Positions 43,225-54,542 of a DNA stretch of 64,000 nt are shown here, one piece after another. A model generated the notes under the pieces. That model was not told the DNA's origin and made no database searches. It saw only the letters and a program-made list of their open reading frames with translations. Positions within the stretch are counted from its first letter, which is position 1; every line of letters begins with the position of its first letter. This DNA is from Karstenula rhodostoma CBS 690.94 (lineage: Eukaryota; Ascomycota; Dothideomycetes; Pleosporales; Didymosphaeriaceae): the NCBI GenBank assembly GCA_010093485.1, contig MU001501.1, positions 1,319,052 through 1,383,051 of the forward strand, read 5' to 3'. A program made the translations under genes and the position numbers.

Positions 43225-43523
43225 AGAGGATCATCGCAACTTTTGCCATGGCTGCGTAGTCCTCGTCCAGCAACCCCGATGCTCGGCTGCGAAAGGACGC
43301 GTCATCCTCGAATTCGGCGTCTAGGTCTTCCCAGGCAATGAATGAATCAAGTCCAGTATACGATATCATCAATCACCGTGTCTGTATCATTGACTTTGCA
43401 TACCTCGACTGCTTCTTCCATTTGCTCCTCGTATTGCTTCCAATCTCGCCCTTTCAAATGCTTCCAGCTATGTCAAAGATCCTGAGCTGGACCTGTGGGA
43501 CGTCCACTTGCTACCTCCTACCT
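43225..43523. other. Intergenic, part of the duplicated 3' flank
   Basis: The first ~30 bases repeat sequence from 42.2 kb. A 63-codon minus-strand frame (43,372-43,181) has no support beyond length. Confidence 0.4.
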
Positions 43524-46209
43524 CTACCGTATGTCGGACATTCCAATCTCCCCAATCGGTACTGCACCTCCCCTGCCCTCCCAGGGATGCGAATCTCCTA
43601 CCTGGAAGCAACCGTATGACGTAGCGTCGCAGAACACGTCATGCGAAGGTAGCCCAACCTCAGTGCCCGGGAGCGCCGCAAAGAGGTTCCTCCCCCTTGA
43701 GTCGAAGTAAGATCTTTTGGGGTCGGGATGAGCTGGGTCGTGCTTGGGCCAGACATCTCGGCGCGCTATGGGAGCGTCGTAAGTGGGCATCTTCCCCGAT
43801 GTGCTCGTCTTCTTGCTGCCGTCCACGACCATATATTCGTAGTACTCTTTGCGAGATCGTATCTCCCACAGCCTCTTGTCGATAATACTATCCTTGGATT
43901 TAAGGAATTCGACGTCGACAGGGTTCTTTTGTCCGTACCGCCACGCGCGCGAGAGGGCTTGCAGCTCGTTAATTGGTGACCAAGTCACGCCATTGAAGAC
44001 CACGTGGGTGGCGCAGGTGATATCCAATCCTTCTTGGAGTACCTTGGTCGTTGCTATCAACACGGATCCATTTGCGGCGCGAGCAAAATCGTCCAAAACT
44101 GCTTGTCGGTCCTGGATCCTGGGTATCTTCTGCCCATCGATCATGAACACGCTTGCCTTGCTTTTCAGTTCCGTCATATGGTGCATCAGTAGCATCTCCA
44201 TAAGGTCGTTGGTCCGGAAAAACGGACTGAAATAGATCGCCTTGCAGTTAGGGCGCCAGAGGTCCAGTGCTCTTTTCAATCGGGCGCTCTCGGGGGACTG
44301 ATCAAAGAACCAGGACTCGCGATCCGGGTTGTACTTGGCGTCGAGACGATCATCGCCGTGTCTATAGACGGAGTCCTTGGGGCGCTTCTCTGCATCTACT
44401 TCGATGTGGAGGTGTCCGAGGAAAGGGCAAAACTTAATGAGCTGGATGGTCTTCTGGGCGCGGGCGTTGACAGTGGGAACGTTTTGACTGGTAGAGCTCT
44501 TGTGCGTCGTAAACATGCGTTTAGACCAGCGCGCAAACTGGTTGTTATATGTGCGCTCGTCCGATGGCGCGAAAACTCGCTCAATGGTATAGTGGTACTT
44601 GGGCGGGATTGACTGGCTAATGGTATTTCTAGATCCTGGAACGATGGCGCTGTCGAAGTCGCGTTGGAGCACGAAATGTGCCATCGTCGGTTGGGCAAGC
44701 TTTCCTTGAGCGATACGCTCTTCATGAGTGGGGCTCGGGAGGGTGTTCGGCCTGCTTCAACTCTTGCAACCGGCCTGCCCATACCGCTCTAGCGGTGGCT
44801 GACTTCTCGCTTTTCTTCGCTTTTTTCAGCTTGTGGTTCCCGTGCAAATCAATCAGCGGGTGGAAGCTGATCAGGCGGCAGCGATTCATGATCGCTAGGG
44901 CGTTGGGTTGGTCATAGTCATCCAAGTCGTCCCCCTCCTCTGCCATGGCCCGGAGACTGACAGTCATGTTCTCATTGGACAGGATCGCGTCGAATTCTTC
45001 TATTTCCCCAATGACGTTGATGTGCACCGCCAGCATCTTTTGTTGGGTCGCCGCATCGTCTTCAAACTCCACCATTGATTGTGTGAGCTGGGGGAAGGAT
45101 GCCATTACATCTGCTTTCCTACGGCGCACCGTGAATGCCGATATGGCGGCGTGGAGTGTGTTCAACCTGCACCTGTCGCCATTTTCCTTGGTTTGCCTCA
45201 TGTCAATCGGGCGATATATCCACTATCGTACGTCAGCACCTCGCAGTCTCGTCCCCACTTCGAAACCATACTTACGGCTTTGTAGGCACTCATAGTTTGC
45301 CAGTACGGCACGTTCATCAACGCGAAATACGAAAAGAAATCCGTAAGATGATTGCGCAACGGAGTCCCCGTCAGTCCCCAGAAGCCAGTCCTCGGGATGG
45401 CCCGCATCGCACGCGCGCGCTTTGTATCGTAGTTCTCTACGTGATGCACCTCATCGGCAATGACCCTGTGGGTTTAGTTAGCAGATGCAAAGTTCAGTGT
45501 CTGGGTGGACCTACATGTGGTTGCCCCCACAGTAGAGAATACTGCCCTCGCGGGTCCTCACTGTGGCGGCCTCCGCTGCCAGTTCTTCCACGTCCACGCC
45601 CGCCTCCACCATGTCTGGTTCGTCTGCTTCACACCAGTCGCGATATTCGAGCATCATACCCTCATACGTGACGACGAGTACGTCCGCGTTCCTGCCCGTG
45701 TCTAGAGGCATGTCTCGTATACCGACTCCACCAGGTGCCGATCTGTGCGCCCAGACTACGTTAAGGTAGTCGTACATTACGAACCTCTTCATCTCCTGGT
45801 ACCACTTCGGGACTAAGCCTGCCGGAATGACGAGGACGATCCGGCCACGCTTGTTCAGTTCTGGCATGGCCTCTTTGTGCCCTACCATGTACGCGATTGC
45901 AGCCGCTGTTTTTCCGACTCCCATCTCGTCGGCCAGTATCCCCCGGCGGTCCTGAATCATCGCTCCATAGGCCTCTTGCTGGTATGGAAAGAGTTGCATC
46001 TTCAGATGCGATGGCTGGATGACGCGGGGTAGTCTCGAGCGGGATGCTGCCAGCTGCCATACGTTATAGAAGTGCTGTTCTGGCGGTTCCTCCCTGCCAT
46101 TCATCGGCGATTTGTCGGCGTGGATCTCCTCACGGGAGAAGACCTCTGGTGGGCGTTCCGGTAGGGGCTTGGGCTGCTTGATCGCCGACAACAGCTGACG
46201 GACGCTCAT
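43524..46209 (-). CDS. SNF2-family ATPase/helicase, apparently frameshifted once
   Basis: Exons 46209-45515, 45465-45276 and 45222-43524 (introns 49 and 53 bp) would give about 860 residues. Motif I is ILADEMGVGKTAAA (about 91-104). Motif II is VIADEVHHVEN, a DEVH box. Motif III is GLTGTPLRN. The second RecA lobe has LIATTKVLQEGLDI and LSRAWRYGQKN (motifs V and VI). SNF2 proteins use ATP to move along DNA and remodel chromatin or repair intermediates. In exon 3 the frame closes at HPPEPHS, and the continuation (THEERIAQGKLAQ then MAHFVLQRDF) is one base out. Removing one C from the run at 44730-44733 (G on plus strand) restores it. This is either a true lesion or a sequence error. It is divergent from the 425-aa gene. 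Confidence 0.75.
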
Positions 46210-46692
46210 CGTGCCTCTACGGTGTAAGCATAGCGTTCGTTGACGTCAATTTGGCTGCCAATGACTCACCTGGGTGCCCTTTGGGCGATTTCAGGTCGGT
46301 CGGGGGAAGATTGCGTGGTGATCTACGGTGGGCTCGACAAACGAGTGCTTGGAGTGTAGTGGTGTGGAAAGGTAATCGAGTGAGCAAGTCAGGACAGCAT
46401 AAATAAAGCGCGTGAAGTTGTTGAGAGTGCGGGGACGCCGTGCTAGCGGGGAACAGGTAAGAGATTTCCTGGCATGCGGTGAAGGCGTTGACGGGGCACC
46501 GTCGTGGGCATGGACGCAAGCTACTGAACGTCCAAAGTGAGTGTCACATGCAGAATAGCAAAGGTGTCGACAAACGGGCTAGCGTGGGCATGCTTCACGG
46601 CGCCGTTTGTTCTCTTCTCTTCTACTCTTCTACGTGCCACCAACACTTACCGCAGACGACACCTGCTCGCTCTCTTCCTCTCCACCGCCACT
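46210..46692. promoter_or_regulatory. Shared divergent promoter of the SNF2 gene and the 425-aa gene
   Basis: This 483-bp region lies between two opposite start codons. It has CT-rich tracts (46.61-46.68 kb) just before the 425-aa start, as in many fungal promoters. No repeat or further gene was seen. Confidence 0.5.
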
Positions 46693-47970
46693 ATGGAAGC
46701 CGGCCCGCAGGACAAGAGCCCCGCGATGGCCGCTTTGGAGACCGCCAAGAATGAGTTGAAGAAGAACCATCCCGACCAATCTACGGTCATTGAGGCCTTC
46801 TACAGCGACTTGACAATCCTGCCCGACCACGATATCGTCTTGATGAAAGGCTCCAGCAGCTCCACCTCGGCCCTGGTGGGGCTGACCACCCTCGGCACGT
46901 ATGAGGTCAAGACGAAGAATCTTCTACTCGTTCATGTGAAGGGCAAGACCAAAGAGGTGCTGGCTACAGACAGCGGCGACCTCACCGTCTCGAGCGACAA
47001 AGGCACAGTCAATTTCTACCACCGCTCCATCACCAAGAGAGATGAGCACCGGCTCATCTACAAAATGTCCCATGCCGACGTCTTCACGCTGAGAGAACAC
47101 TACACGTGCCACCCTGCTTTCGGTGCGCTCCTCGAGCAGCTCGAGACAGCAGGCTCCGATGTTATACCAAAGGCACTGCATTTCGTTTGCCGTGCCCTCA
47201 TGGCTCACTCAGAGGACGAAGAACCCCACCCAAAGCTCGCACAGGACATCCACAGGTTGTACGGACACGTCAAGCACCACTACATTGAGGATGCCCAAGA
47301 CGCGAAGAAGCAAGCAAAGACGGGAAAGGGAAAGAGCGACAAGAAGACGGAGCAGCAGGGCGTTATCAATGCATACGCCTGGATTCCCCACAGCGGCAAA
47401 ATCGCCAAACACAGGTCGACGTCCAAAGCGACCATGTCTGTCGAAGTGGATGCCGTGGATGGCCAGGTCAAATCCATCTATCTGGCGCGTGTGCTGGTCC
47501 CAAGGCCGATTGCCGAGGATGCAGTGTACGAAGGAATGAACCGGCACGACACGCTGTGTGTGCAAGTGTACACAGACTGCGCCTACGAGCCCCGATACGA
47601 GGAACTACTCCCGATGGAAGGACAGACCTATCGCGACTGGCAGGAGTACCTGATCACGACAGGTGATCCCATATTCTGGGGCGAGTACGAGCAATATACG
47701 TTCGTCGCCCCGGCTATCGCAAATTCCGGGATTGCAATCAAGGGCAACGAGACTGGCGAGTGGTCGCTATTTCGCAATATACATGAATTGCGCCAGCAGA
47801 AGGTGAAGAGTCTCGAGCGTGACCTATTCCTATCGGAAGCATTCACGATCACGAACCTCGAGCAGGCGTGCAAAGTGTGGGAGTTGGGTGACCTGATGGT
47901 CGGCCTTCTACGGCAGATGCACACCGCGCCGGAGCCTGCGCTCCCCGCGAAAGGCGAATGTAAGGGTTGA
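46693..47970 (+). CDS. Unrecognised 425-aa protein, C-terminus replaced by an LTR
   Basis: This is a single-exon frame; the first ATG is at 46693 (MEAGPQDKSPAM). The N-terminal ~130 residues look like a beta-rich fold (LMKGSSSSTSALVGLTTLGT). A helical part follows (HPAFGALLEQLETAGSDVIP). A Lys-rich linker lies at about 210-230 (KKQAKTGKGKSDKKTEQQG). A second globular part contains YRDWQEYLITTGDPIFWGEY. No domain is recognised. The last codons (TGT AAG GGT TGA) are the first 12 bases of the gypsy LTR that starts at 47959. The natural C-terminus has therefore been cut off and three LTR-coded residues plus a stop added. The body shows no internal stop and may still be expressed. Confidence 0.7.
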   Translation: MEAGPQDKSPAMAALETAKNELKKNHPDQSTVIEAFYSDLTILPDHDIVLMKGSSSSTSALVGLTTLGTYEVKTKNLLLVHVKGKTKEVLATDSGDLTVSSDKGTVNFYHRSITKRDEHRLIYKMSHADVFTLREHYTCHPAFGALLEQLETAGSDVIPKALHFVCRALMAHSEDEEPHPKLAQDIHRLYGHVKHHYIEDAQDAKKQAKTGKGKSDKKTEQQGVINAYAWIPHSGKIAKHRSTSKATMSVEVDAVDGQVKSIYLARVLVPRPIAEDAVYEGMNRHDTLCVQVYTDCAYEPRYEELLPMEGQTYRDWQEYLITTGDPIFWGEYEQYTFVAPAIANSGIAIKGNETGEWSLFRNIHELRQQKVKSLERDLFLSEAFTITNLEQACKVWELGDLMVGLLRQMHTAPEPALPAKGECKG

Positions 47971-48204
47971 TTCAACCTAAAGTTGAATCCCCTTATAGGA
48001 TATTTACCTACCTTCAAGCTTAGGCCTTATCTAGTAGCCTATATATAGATTAGTTAGTAAATTTTAAATACTTAGTATATAAAGAATCTCTCCCTAAAAC
48101 CCTCTTTATCTTAGTATTTTAAATTTAGTTTTAAATTATATAGTTTCTTCTATTTATTTAATTCTAAAAGTATTTATTTTATTTAACTATATTCTAGTCT
48201 TATA
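47959..48204 (+). repeat. 5' LTR of gypsy element A
   Basis: This 246-bp repeat starts TGTAAGGGTTGA. Its reverse-complement partner at 56716-56961 has the same length and belongs to element B. Its CA end has been changed to TA, as expected from RIP. Confidence 0.85.
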
Positions 48205-51200
48205 TTAAACTTAAAACCCTTTCTTTTAATTAAAAATTAGTAATTATAATATCTATCTTTAGCTCTTTAGGTATAGAAAGGTCTACTAAAATTCTAAATT
48301 TTTTTTTTAAATTAGCTATTAAAGTATTAAAATATTTTTTAAAGTTTTTATTAAAGACTAGCTATTAAGGTACTAGAATATTCTTTAAAGTTCTTATTAA
48401 AGACTAGTTATTAAAATACTAAAATATCCTTTAAAATTCTTATTAAAGACTAGTTATTAAAGTACTAGAATATCCTTTTAGATTTTTTAAACTCCTTTAA
48501 AGACCTACTAATATTAGATACTTTTAGTAGAATTAACTACTATAAAGGTTAAATTTTTTTTAAATAAAAGTATATATTTATTATAAGTATATTAAAAATA
48601 ATATATATACTTTTAGTAAATAGATTTAAAATATAACTAATTACTTATTTATTATTTATATTTTATTTACTTAAACCTATTTTTTATCTTTATAATAAAT
48701 ATTAATTTATATAATATCTTTATTTTAGATAGCCCTTTTTTTTTATTTACTTTATTTCTAAATAGCTCTATACCTATTATACTACTATCTATAACTAAAT
48801 ATATAAAAATAAAATTTTTAGTATCTAAATAGTTTATTAATAGAAATTTAATATTTTTTTTTTAGAGTTATATTAGAACTTATTTTATAAGCTATACTAT
48901 TAAAATAATAGTAATTTTTAATTTTAATAAAAAAAACCTTAATAATATTTTAAAAATAAATAATCCTTATTATAGTATAATTATAAATAAGATACTATAT
49001 ATACTATTTTAAAATTACTTATCTATCTTAATATAAGAATAAATACTAGTAACTAAAGTTTTTAATATATAACCTTTTTATAAGTTAGAAAATCTATTCT
49101 TTTAAATTAAACTTTTTCTACTAGAACTAAATATTTAGTTATTTAAAGGTATTAAAGAATATCTAGCTAATATTAGTAAGGTTAAAAAGGAATTAGGCCT
49201 CTATTAAAATTCTAAAACTAGAAATTATAAAGAGAAAGAAAATAACTTTAAAGCTAGTCTATAAATAGCTAGGCTATAAAAGCTAGAGAAAGTATTTAAA
49301 TTATATATAGTTTTTACTAATATTAATATAATTATTCTAGACTTAATTATTTTAAATAAAAAGGACTTAGAGATTTTAAACTATTAAGATTTAGAGTTTA
49401 CTATTATTTCTAATATATATATAGGCTATATTAAGGCTAATATAATTTTATTTACTATAAAACTATAGCTTATAGCTTTATCCTATTATATATATAAAGT
49501 ATAGAACTAGTAATAAAAACTAGTTTAGTAAAATACTAATCTAAATAATAAAATTAATATTATAATAAACTTCTAGATATAGATTTAAAAGAAAAATAAT
49601 TATTTATAAACTAAAATTATAAAACTAAAAAAGACTATTAAAATTAAAAATTAATTAATATAAGTAATAATTAGTAATTTAGATAGTAATAATAGTTTTA
49701 AGTTATTCTACTAGTTTAGTATTTTCTCTACTAAGCTAGTACCTACTATTAAATATAATACTAAACTAGTTATTTTAAAAATAAATAATTAATAAGATAT
49801 AGACTATTCTATTATAAATTAATATATTCTAAAAGTAAATACCTCTAGTAAATTTTTCTATAAAATACTAAACCTTTACTATATAAAATACTAAACTTAC
49901 TAAAGTAAATACCTATTCTCTAAAATTCTAGATCTTAATAAGTTTAATAGTAATAAGACTTAGTTTAAGCTATAGTTCTATTTACTAGAGATTAAAATTA
50001 AGTCTAATATAGACTATTTTTAATAAAATACTTTTAAAGAATATATTATAGTTATTACTAATTATATTAATATATAACTAGAAGGCTATACTTTTAAAAT
50101 TTTTAATATCTAAAAATAATAGTAATTAATTATATTTCTAATAGGTCTATATAATTACCTCTAAGCTATATTTATACTATTAAACTAGAATATTAATATC
50201 TATACTAATCTCTAAAAAATAATATTTCTATTTAAAAAAAATATAAACTTATTTATTATATAATATAATATATTTATAAACTAGACTAGGTTTTATTTTA
50301 ATAATTTTAAAGAGATACTCTATAAGAAACTTTATATAAAGTTTACTAATTAGTTTATTTAAAATACTATTAACCTTACTATAAATTATAATAAATTTTA
50401 TACTATTATCTATAAGCTATATAAAGCCTTTAAGTATAACTATTAAATTAATTATAACTAATTTACTTTTTTTACCTTATATTATTATAAGGAGTTTTTA
50501 TTATAAATAGTTACTTTAATCCCTTATTATACTATAGAACTATCTAAAGATACTATAATAAAATTAGTTCTAAAATATTAATTTACTAATTCTAAATATA
50601 AATATTCTAAAAAGTAGTATTATAAAAATTAGGTATATTATAACTACTTTTTTAAAAACTATATCTACTATAATTATTCTATTAAACTTTATAATAGATA
50701 TACTATTACTACTATTATAAAGGTTTAAAAAGAAAATAAAAATTTTTTTTTTTTAAAATTTAGTAATAAATATATCTCTAATAAAGACTCTAAGTTAAAC
50801 TTTAAATTAGAAAATTAGAGATACTAGTTAACTCTAGACTAGTACCCCTAATAGGAGTAGTAGATATAAAACTAATTAATTTATAAAAGCTAGTATTCTA
50901 CCTTAAAAAATATTATACTAACCCTAAAAATATTTAAATTCTTAATTTATTTAAGAAAATACCTTTTATACTTTTTATAATATTTTAAAATAATAAATAT
51001 AAAGTTTATATATATAGTTTTATTAATTCTAGTATATTTATATATAATCTTATTACCTTATAGCTAGAGAAAGTACTAAAATACTAATTTAGTATTAAGT
51101 TAATATAGCTTAAATATCTAATCCCTCTTAAAAGTTTTACTAGTAAAAAGGCTATCTTAGTTAATTACTACTTTTAAGTAGTACTTAATATTAATAAATA

Positions 51201-53252
51201 TCTTATAATTATATAGTTTATTCTATATAAAATAAGAGACTATAACCTTATTATAGAATAAAAATTTTTTAAGGATATTAAAATACTAATTAATTATTAT
51301 AACTAGTATTTAATATAGCTAGATAATATACTATTATAGATTATTATTTTACTTATAATACTATACTACTTACTTCTACTAATTAATAAAGAATACTAGT
51401 TTAATACTAACTAATAGAATATTAATTTTAAGAAGGAGAATATTTAACTTTAATAAGTATAATTATTTTATAGGGAATACTTCTCTATAAAGGAGTTTAA
51501 AATCCCTATAGAGTTTATAATATTATCTATTTCTCTAGTATAGACTACCTTCTAGAACTATAGTAATTATTAACTATTTTTAGTAGAGTTTATTTTAAAT
51601 AAGGACTTTATTATAGTATACTATATATTTTTAAATAAGGATAATAATAAAGCTAAACTACTAGAGTTTAGAGATAAAAATTAGTAATTAGTTAAGTTTA
51701 GTATTAAAAATAATACCCTAGTATATAGATATAGTAATAAATTACTATATAATAATAAATTATTATTAAGGGAATTAATTACCTCTACTAAGTCTAATTC
51801 TATTAGAGATTCTAGTAAATAAATTACTAAAAAACTCTTATAAGAGCTAAGAATTAAACTAAAAAATTATTTAAAAAATTAAGTTATTACTACTTTCTAT
51901 CTTATAAAATAGCTTTAATATAAAAAAGATTTATATAAAATAAATAAAGTATTATCTAATCTAGAACTATTACCCTTAAAGGAACCCTCTAAGTATTAAA
52001 TATTAATAAGGGAATAGTTTTTTAAAATTAATATTAATATTTTAACTATTTCTACTATAGTATTTATAATTAGTATATAAGGTATAAAGATTAATTTTAT
52101 TAGTTAATATAAGTTACTTAAACTTATAAAAGCTAAATATTATAAAAAAGAAGTTATAACTAACTCTTTAAAAAAGTTTTAAAAATAATTACTAGTAGAA
52201 TTTAAAGCTAAGCTTCCTTATTATAAATAAATAGGAATAGATATTTTTTATTTTAGTAAATAAAAGGTAAATACCTTATCCTTATAATAGAAAAGTATTA
52301 ATTATAATATTATTCTTACTAAAAATATTAGTATTTTAAAGATCTTCCTATTATATTCTATATCCCTTAATAAGCTAGAATTACTATACCTATATATTTA
52401 GAATATAGTAAAGAAAGGGTTTATTTTCTTTAGTAATATTAGTTTTACCTCTCCTATCTTATATATAAAAAAGTCTAGAGGGGGATAATATTTTTATATT
52501 AATTATAAAAGATTTAATAATATTATTAAAAAGAATATTATTTTTATACTACTATTAAAGAAAACTTTTATATACCTATCTAGAGTATATATATTTACTA
52601 AACTAAACCTATAATAAGTCTTTTACTATATATAATTTATTAAATATATCTTTAACCTTTTTATATTTTAAATTTAATATAGTAACTTTAAGTATAATAT
52701 TCTTCCTTTTAGTATAACTAATAGACTAGTATTATTTTAATACTTTATTAATATAATTCTAGTTAATATAATTAATTTAATTTATATAGTTTATATTAAT
52801 AATATTCTTATTTACTCTAAGAACCCCCTAAAGTATAAGGCTTATATATCTAAAGTTATTAAATAATTAAAAAAGTACTACCTCTATTATAATATTAAGA
52901 AAAGTAAATTTACTATTTAAAAAGTTAAATTCTTAAACTTTATTATTACTACTAACAGGATCTATAAGGACTTTAAAAAGGAAACTATAATATAGAATTA
53001 AAAAGAATTTACTAATCTTTATATCTTTTAATTCTTTTTAGAATTCTATAACTATTATTAGACTTATTTTAAAAACTATAGATATATTATTTAACCCCTT
53101 ACTAAGCTAACTAAAAAAGGTATTTAATATAAGTTTAAAAATAAGAAATATACTACTTTTTAAACTATAAAGAATCTTCTCTATTTAGATAATCTTATTA
53201 TATAATACTCCCCCTATTATAAAATATAAATAAAAACTAATATTAGTAATAG
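48205..53252 (+). mobile_element. Ty3/gypsy retrotransposon A, internal region (RIP-degraded)
   Basis: The sequence is extremely AT-rich with stops in every frame. On the plus strand, remnants of reverse transcriptase can be read near 52.4-52.6 kb: KKGFIFFSNISFTSPILYIK then KSRGG, matching the gypsy order GFI.PS.S..SPILFVKKPGGG. The middle of the element (around 49.1-49.3 kb) aligns with element B near 63.5-63.7 kb. Codons that would hold C at CpA or TpG contexts are T or A. The element stops abruptly at 53252, inside the region after RT, where a copia element was inserted. Its 3' part is outside the window. Confidence 0.85.
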
Positions 53253-53538
53253 TATTAGATCTACTATAAATAATAATAGATTACTATAAACTATAGATAT
53301 AGATAGGTTAGTTATATATTATATCTTTATATAAATTATTATAATTAATTATTATTCTAAGTCTAGCTAAGATATACCCTTAAATAGTGCCTTAGTACCC
53401 TATACTAGTCCTAATAGTATAAAATATTCTAGCCTTTCCTTTTATACTTACTACCTACTACTACTAGTAGTTACTATAACTTACTATAATAGTAAATATA
53501 CTATACTATAGATAATAATATATATATATAATCTAATA
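53253..53538 (-). repeat. Copia LTR (286 bp), minus orientation
   Basis: It is inverted relative to, and same length as, the LTR at 54257-54542. It sits next to the polypurine tract of C1. Confidence 0.75.
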
Positions 53539-54256
53539 TACCCCCTTAGCTTAGTACCCCTAGACTATCTAAGCTAGATTATAAGTAATAACTTAGAGTA
53601 CTTAGTAAAAATAGTTTTAAATTTCTTTAAGTAGTATAATACTTATTACCTCTTAATTTTCTATATTAACTAATTTAAGCTAGTTAAGAAAGTCTAGCTA
53701 TTTATTTACTAGTAGTACTTTTATAAGTCTATTAGTAATTATTTTAGCTAACTTAGTATACTTAATAGTAATTATTCCTATAGAGACTTCTTATTATAGC
53801 TAGTAATTATAGATATTAATATATTAGAGCTTAATCTAGAGTTTTAATACTTTCTAAGTTACTAAGTAAATTATCTATTAATTATTATATTATATTATAA
53901 TTATAGAGCTAGGTAATATAATTCTAAACTCCCTTAATAATTTTAAAATATAGATAGCTTCCTTAGCTACCTATAATAGGGCGAGTAGTTCTACCTCTAT
54001 TATAGAGGTAGTAATAGTATCTTATTTATTTACTCTCTATACTATTAGGCTATTAAATAACTTAATTATATAGTCCTATAAGCTTTTCCTATTAATTATA
54101 TTATTAGTAAATAAGGTATTACTAGTAATCTAGAGATATAATCTATCTCTAAGCTATAAATCCTTATATTTAGTAGCTAAGAGATATAATAATACTCTAT
54201 TAGTAGTATTTTAATATACTTAGTCTAGATTTAATAGAAACTAGGCTAGCTATAAT
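53253..54256 (-). mobile_element. Ty1/copia remnant C1: RNase H end and 3' LTR
   Basis: On the minus strand the copia RNase H domain is legible through RIP changes (DTITTSIIEVELLALL for an ancestral D.VTTSTTEAELLALS; then VAKEAIYILKLLRE). It is followed by a polypurine tract (CTAAGGGGGTA) and the 3' LTR at 53253-53538. The LTR carries inverted ends TATTAGAT/ATCTAATA, from TGTTAGAT/ATCTAACA. The upstream part of the element is cut off at 54256 by a second copia insertion. Confidence 0.75.
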
Positions 54257-54542
54257 TATTAGATTATATATATATATTATTACCTATAGTATAGTATACT
54301 TACTATTATAGTAAGTTATAGTAACTACTAATAGTAGTAGGTAGTAAATATAAAAGGAGAGGCTAGAATATTTTATACTATTAGAACTAGTATAGAGTAC
54401 TAAGGTACTATTTAAAGATATATCTTAACTAAACTTAGAAGATTAATTAATTATAATAATTTATATAAATATATAATATATAACTAACCTATCTATATTT
54501 ATAATTTATAGTAATCTATTATTATTTATAGTAGATTTAATA
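54257..54542 (+). repeat. Copia LTR (286 bp), plus orientation
   Basis: This is the 5' LTR of element C2. It matches the reverse complement of the LTR at 53253-53538 along its whole length. Confidence 0.75.

Noticed and set aside
53253..54542. A foldback (long-TIR) DNA transposon
   Set aside because: The arms are copia LTRs. One sits next to a polypurine tract and RNase H in the right order, and the other continues into gag and integrase, so two opposite copia insertions explain it.
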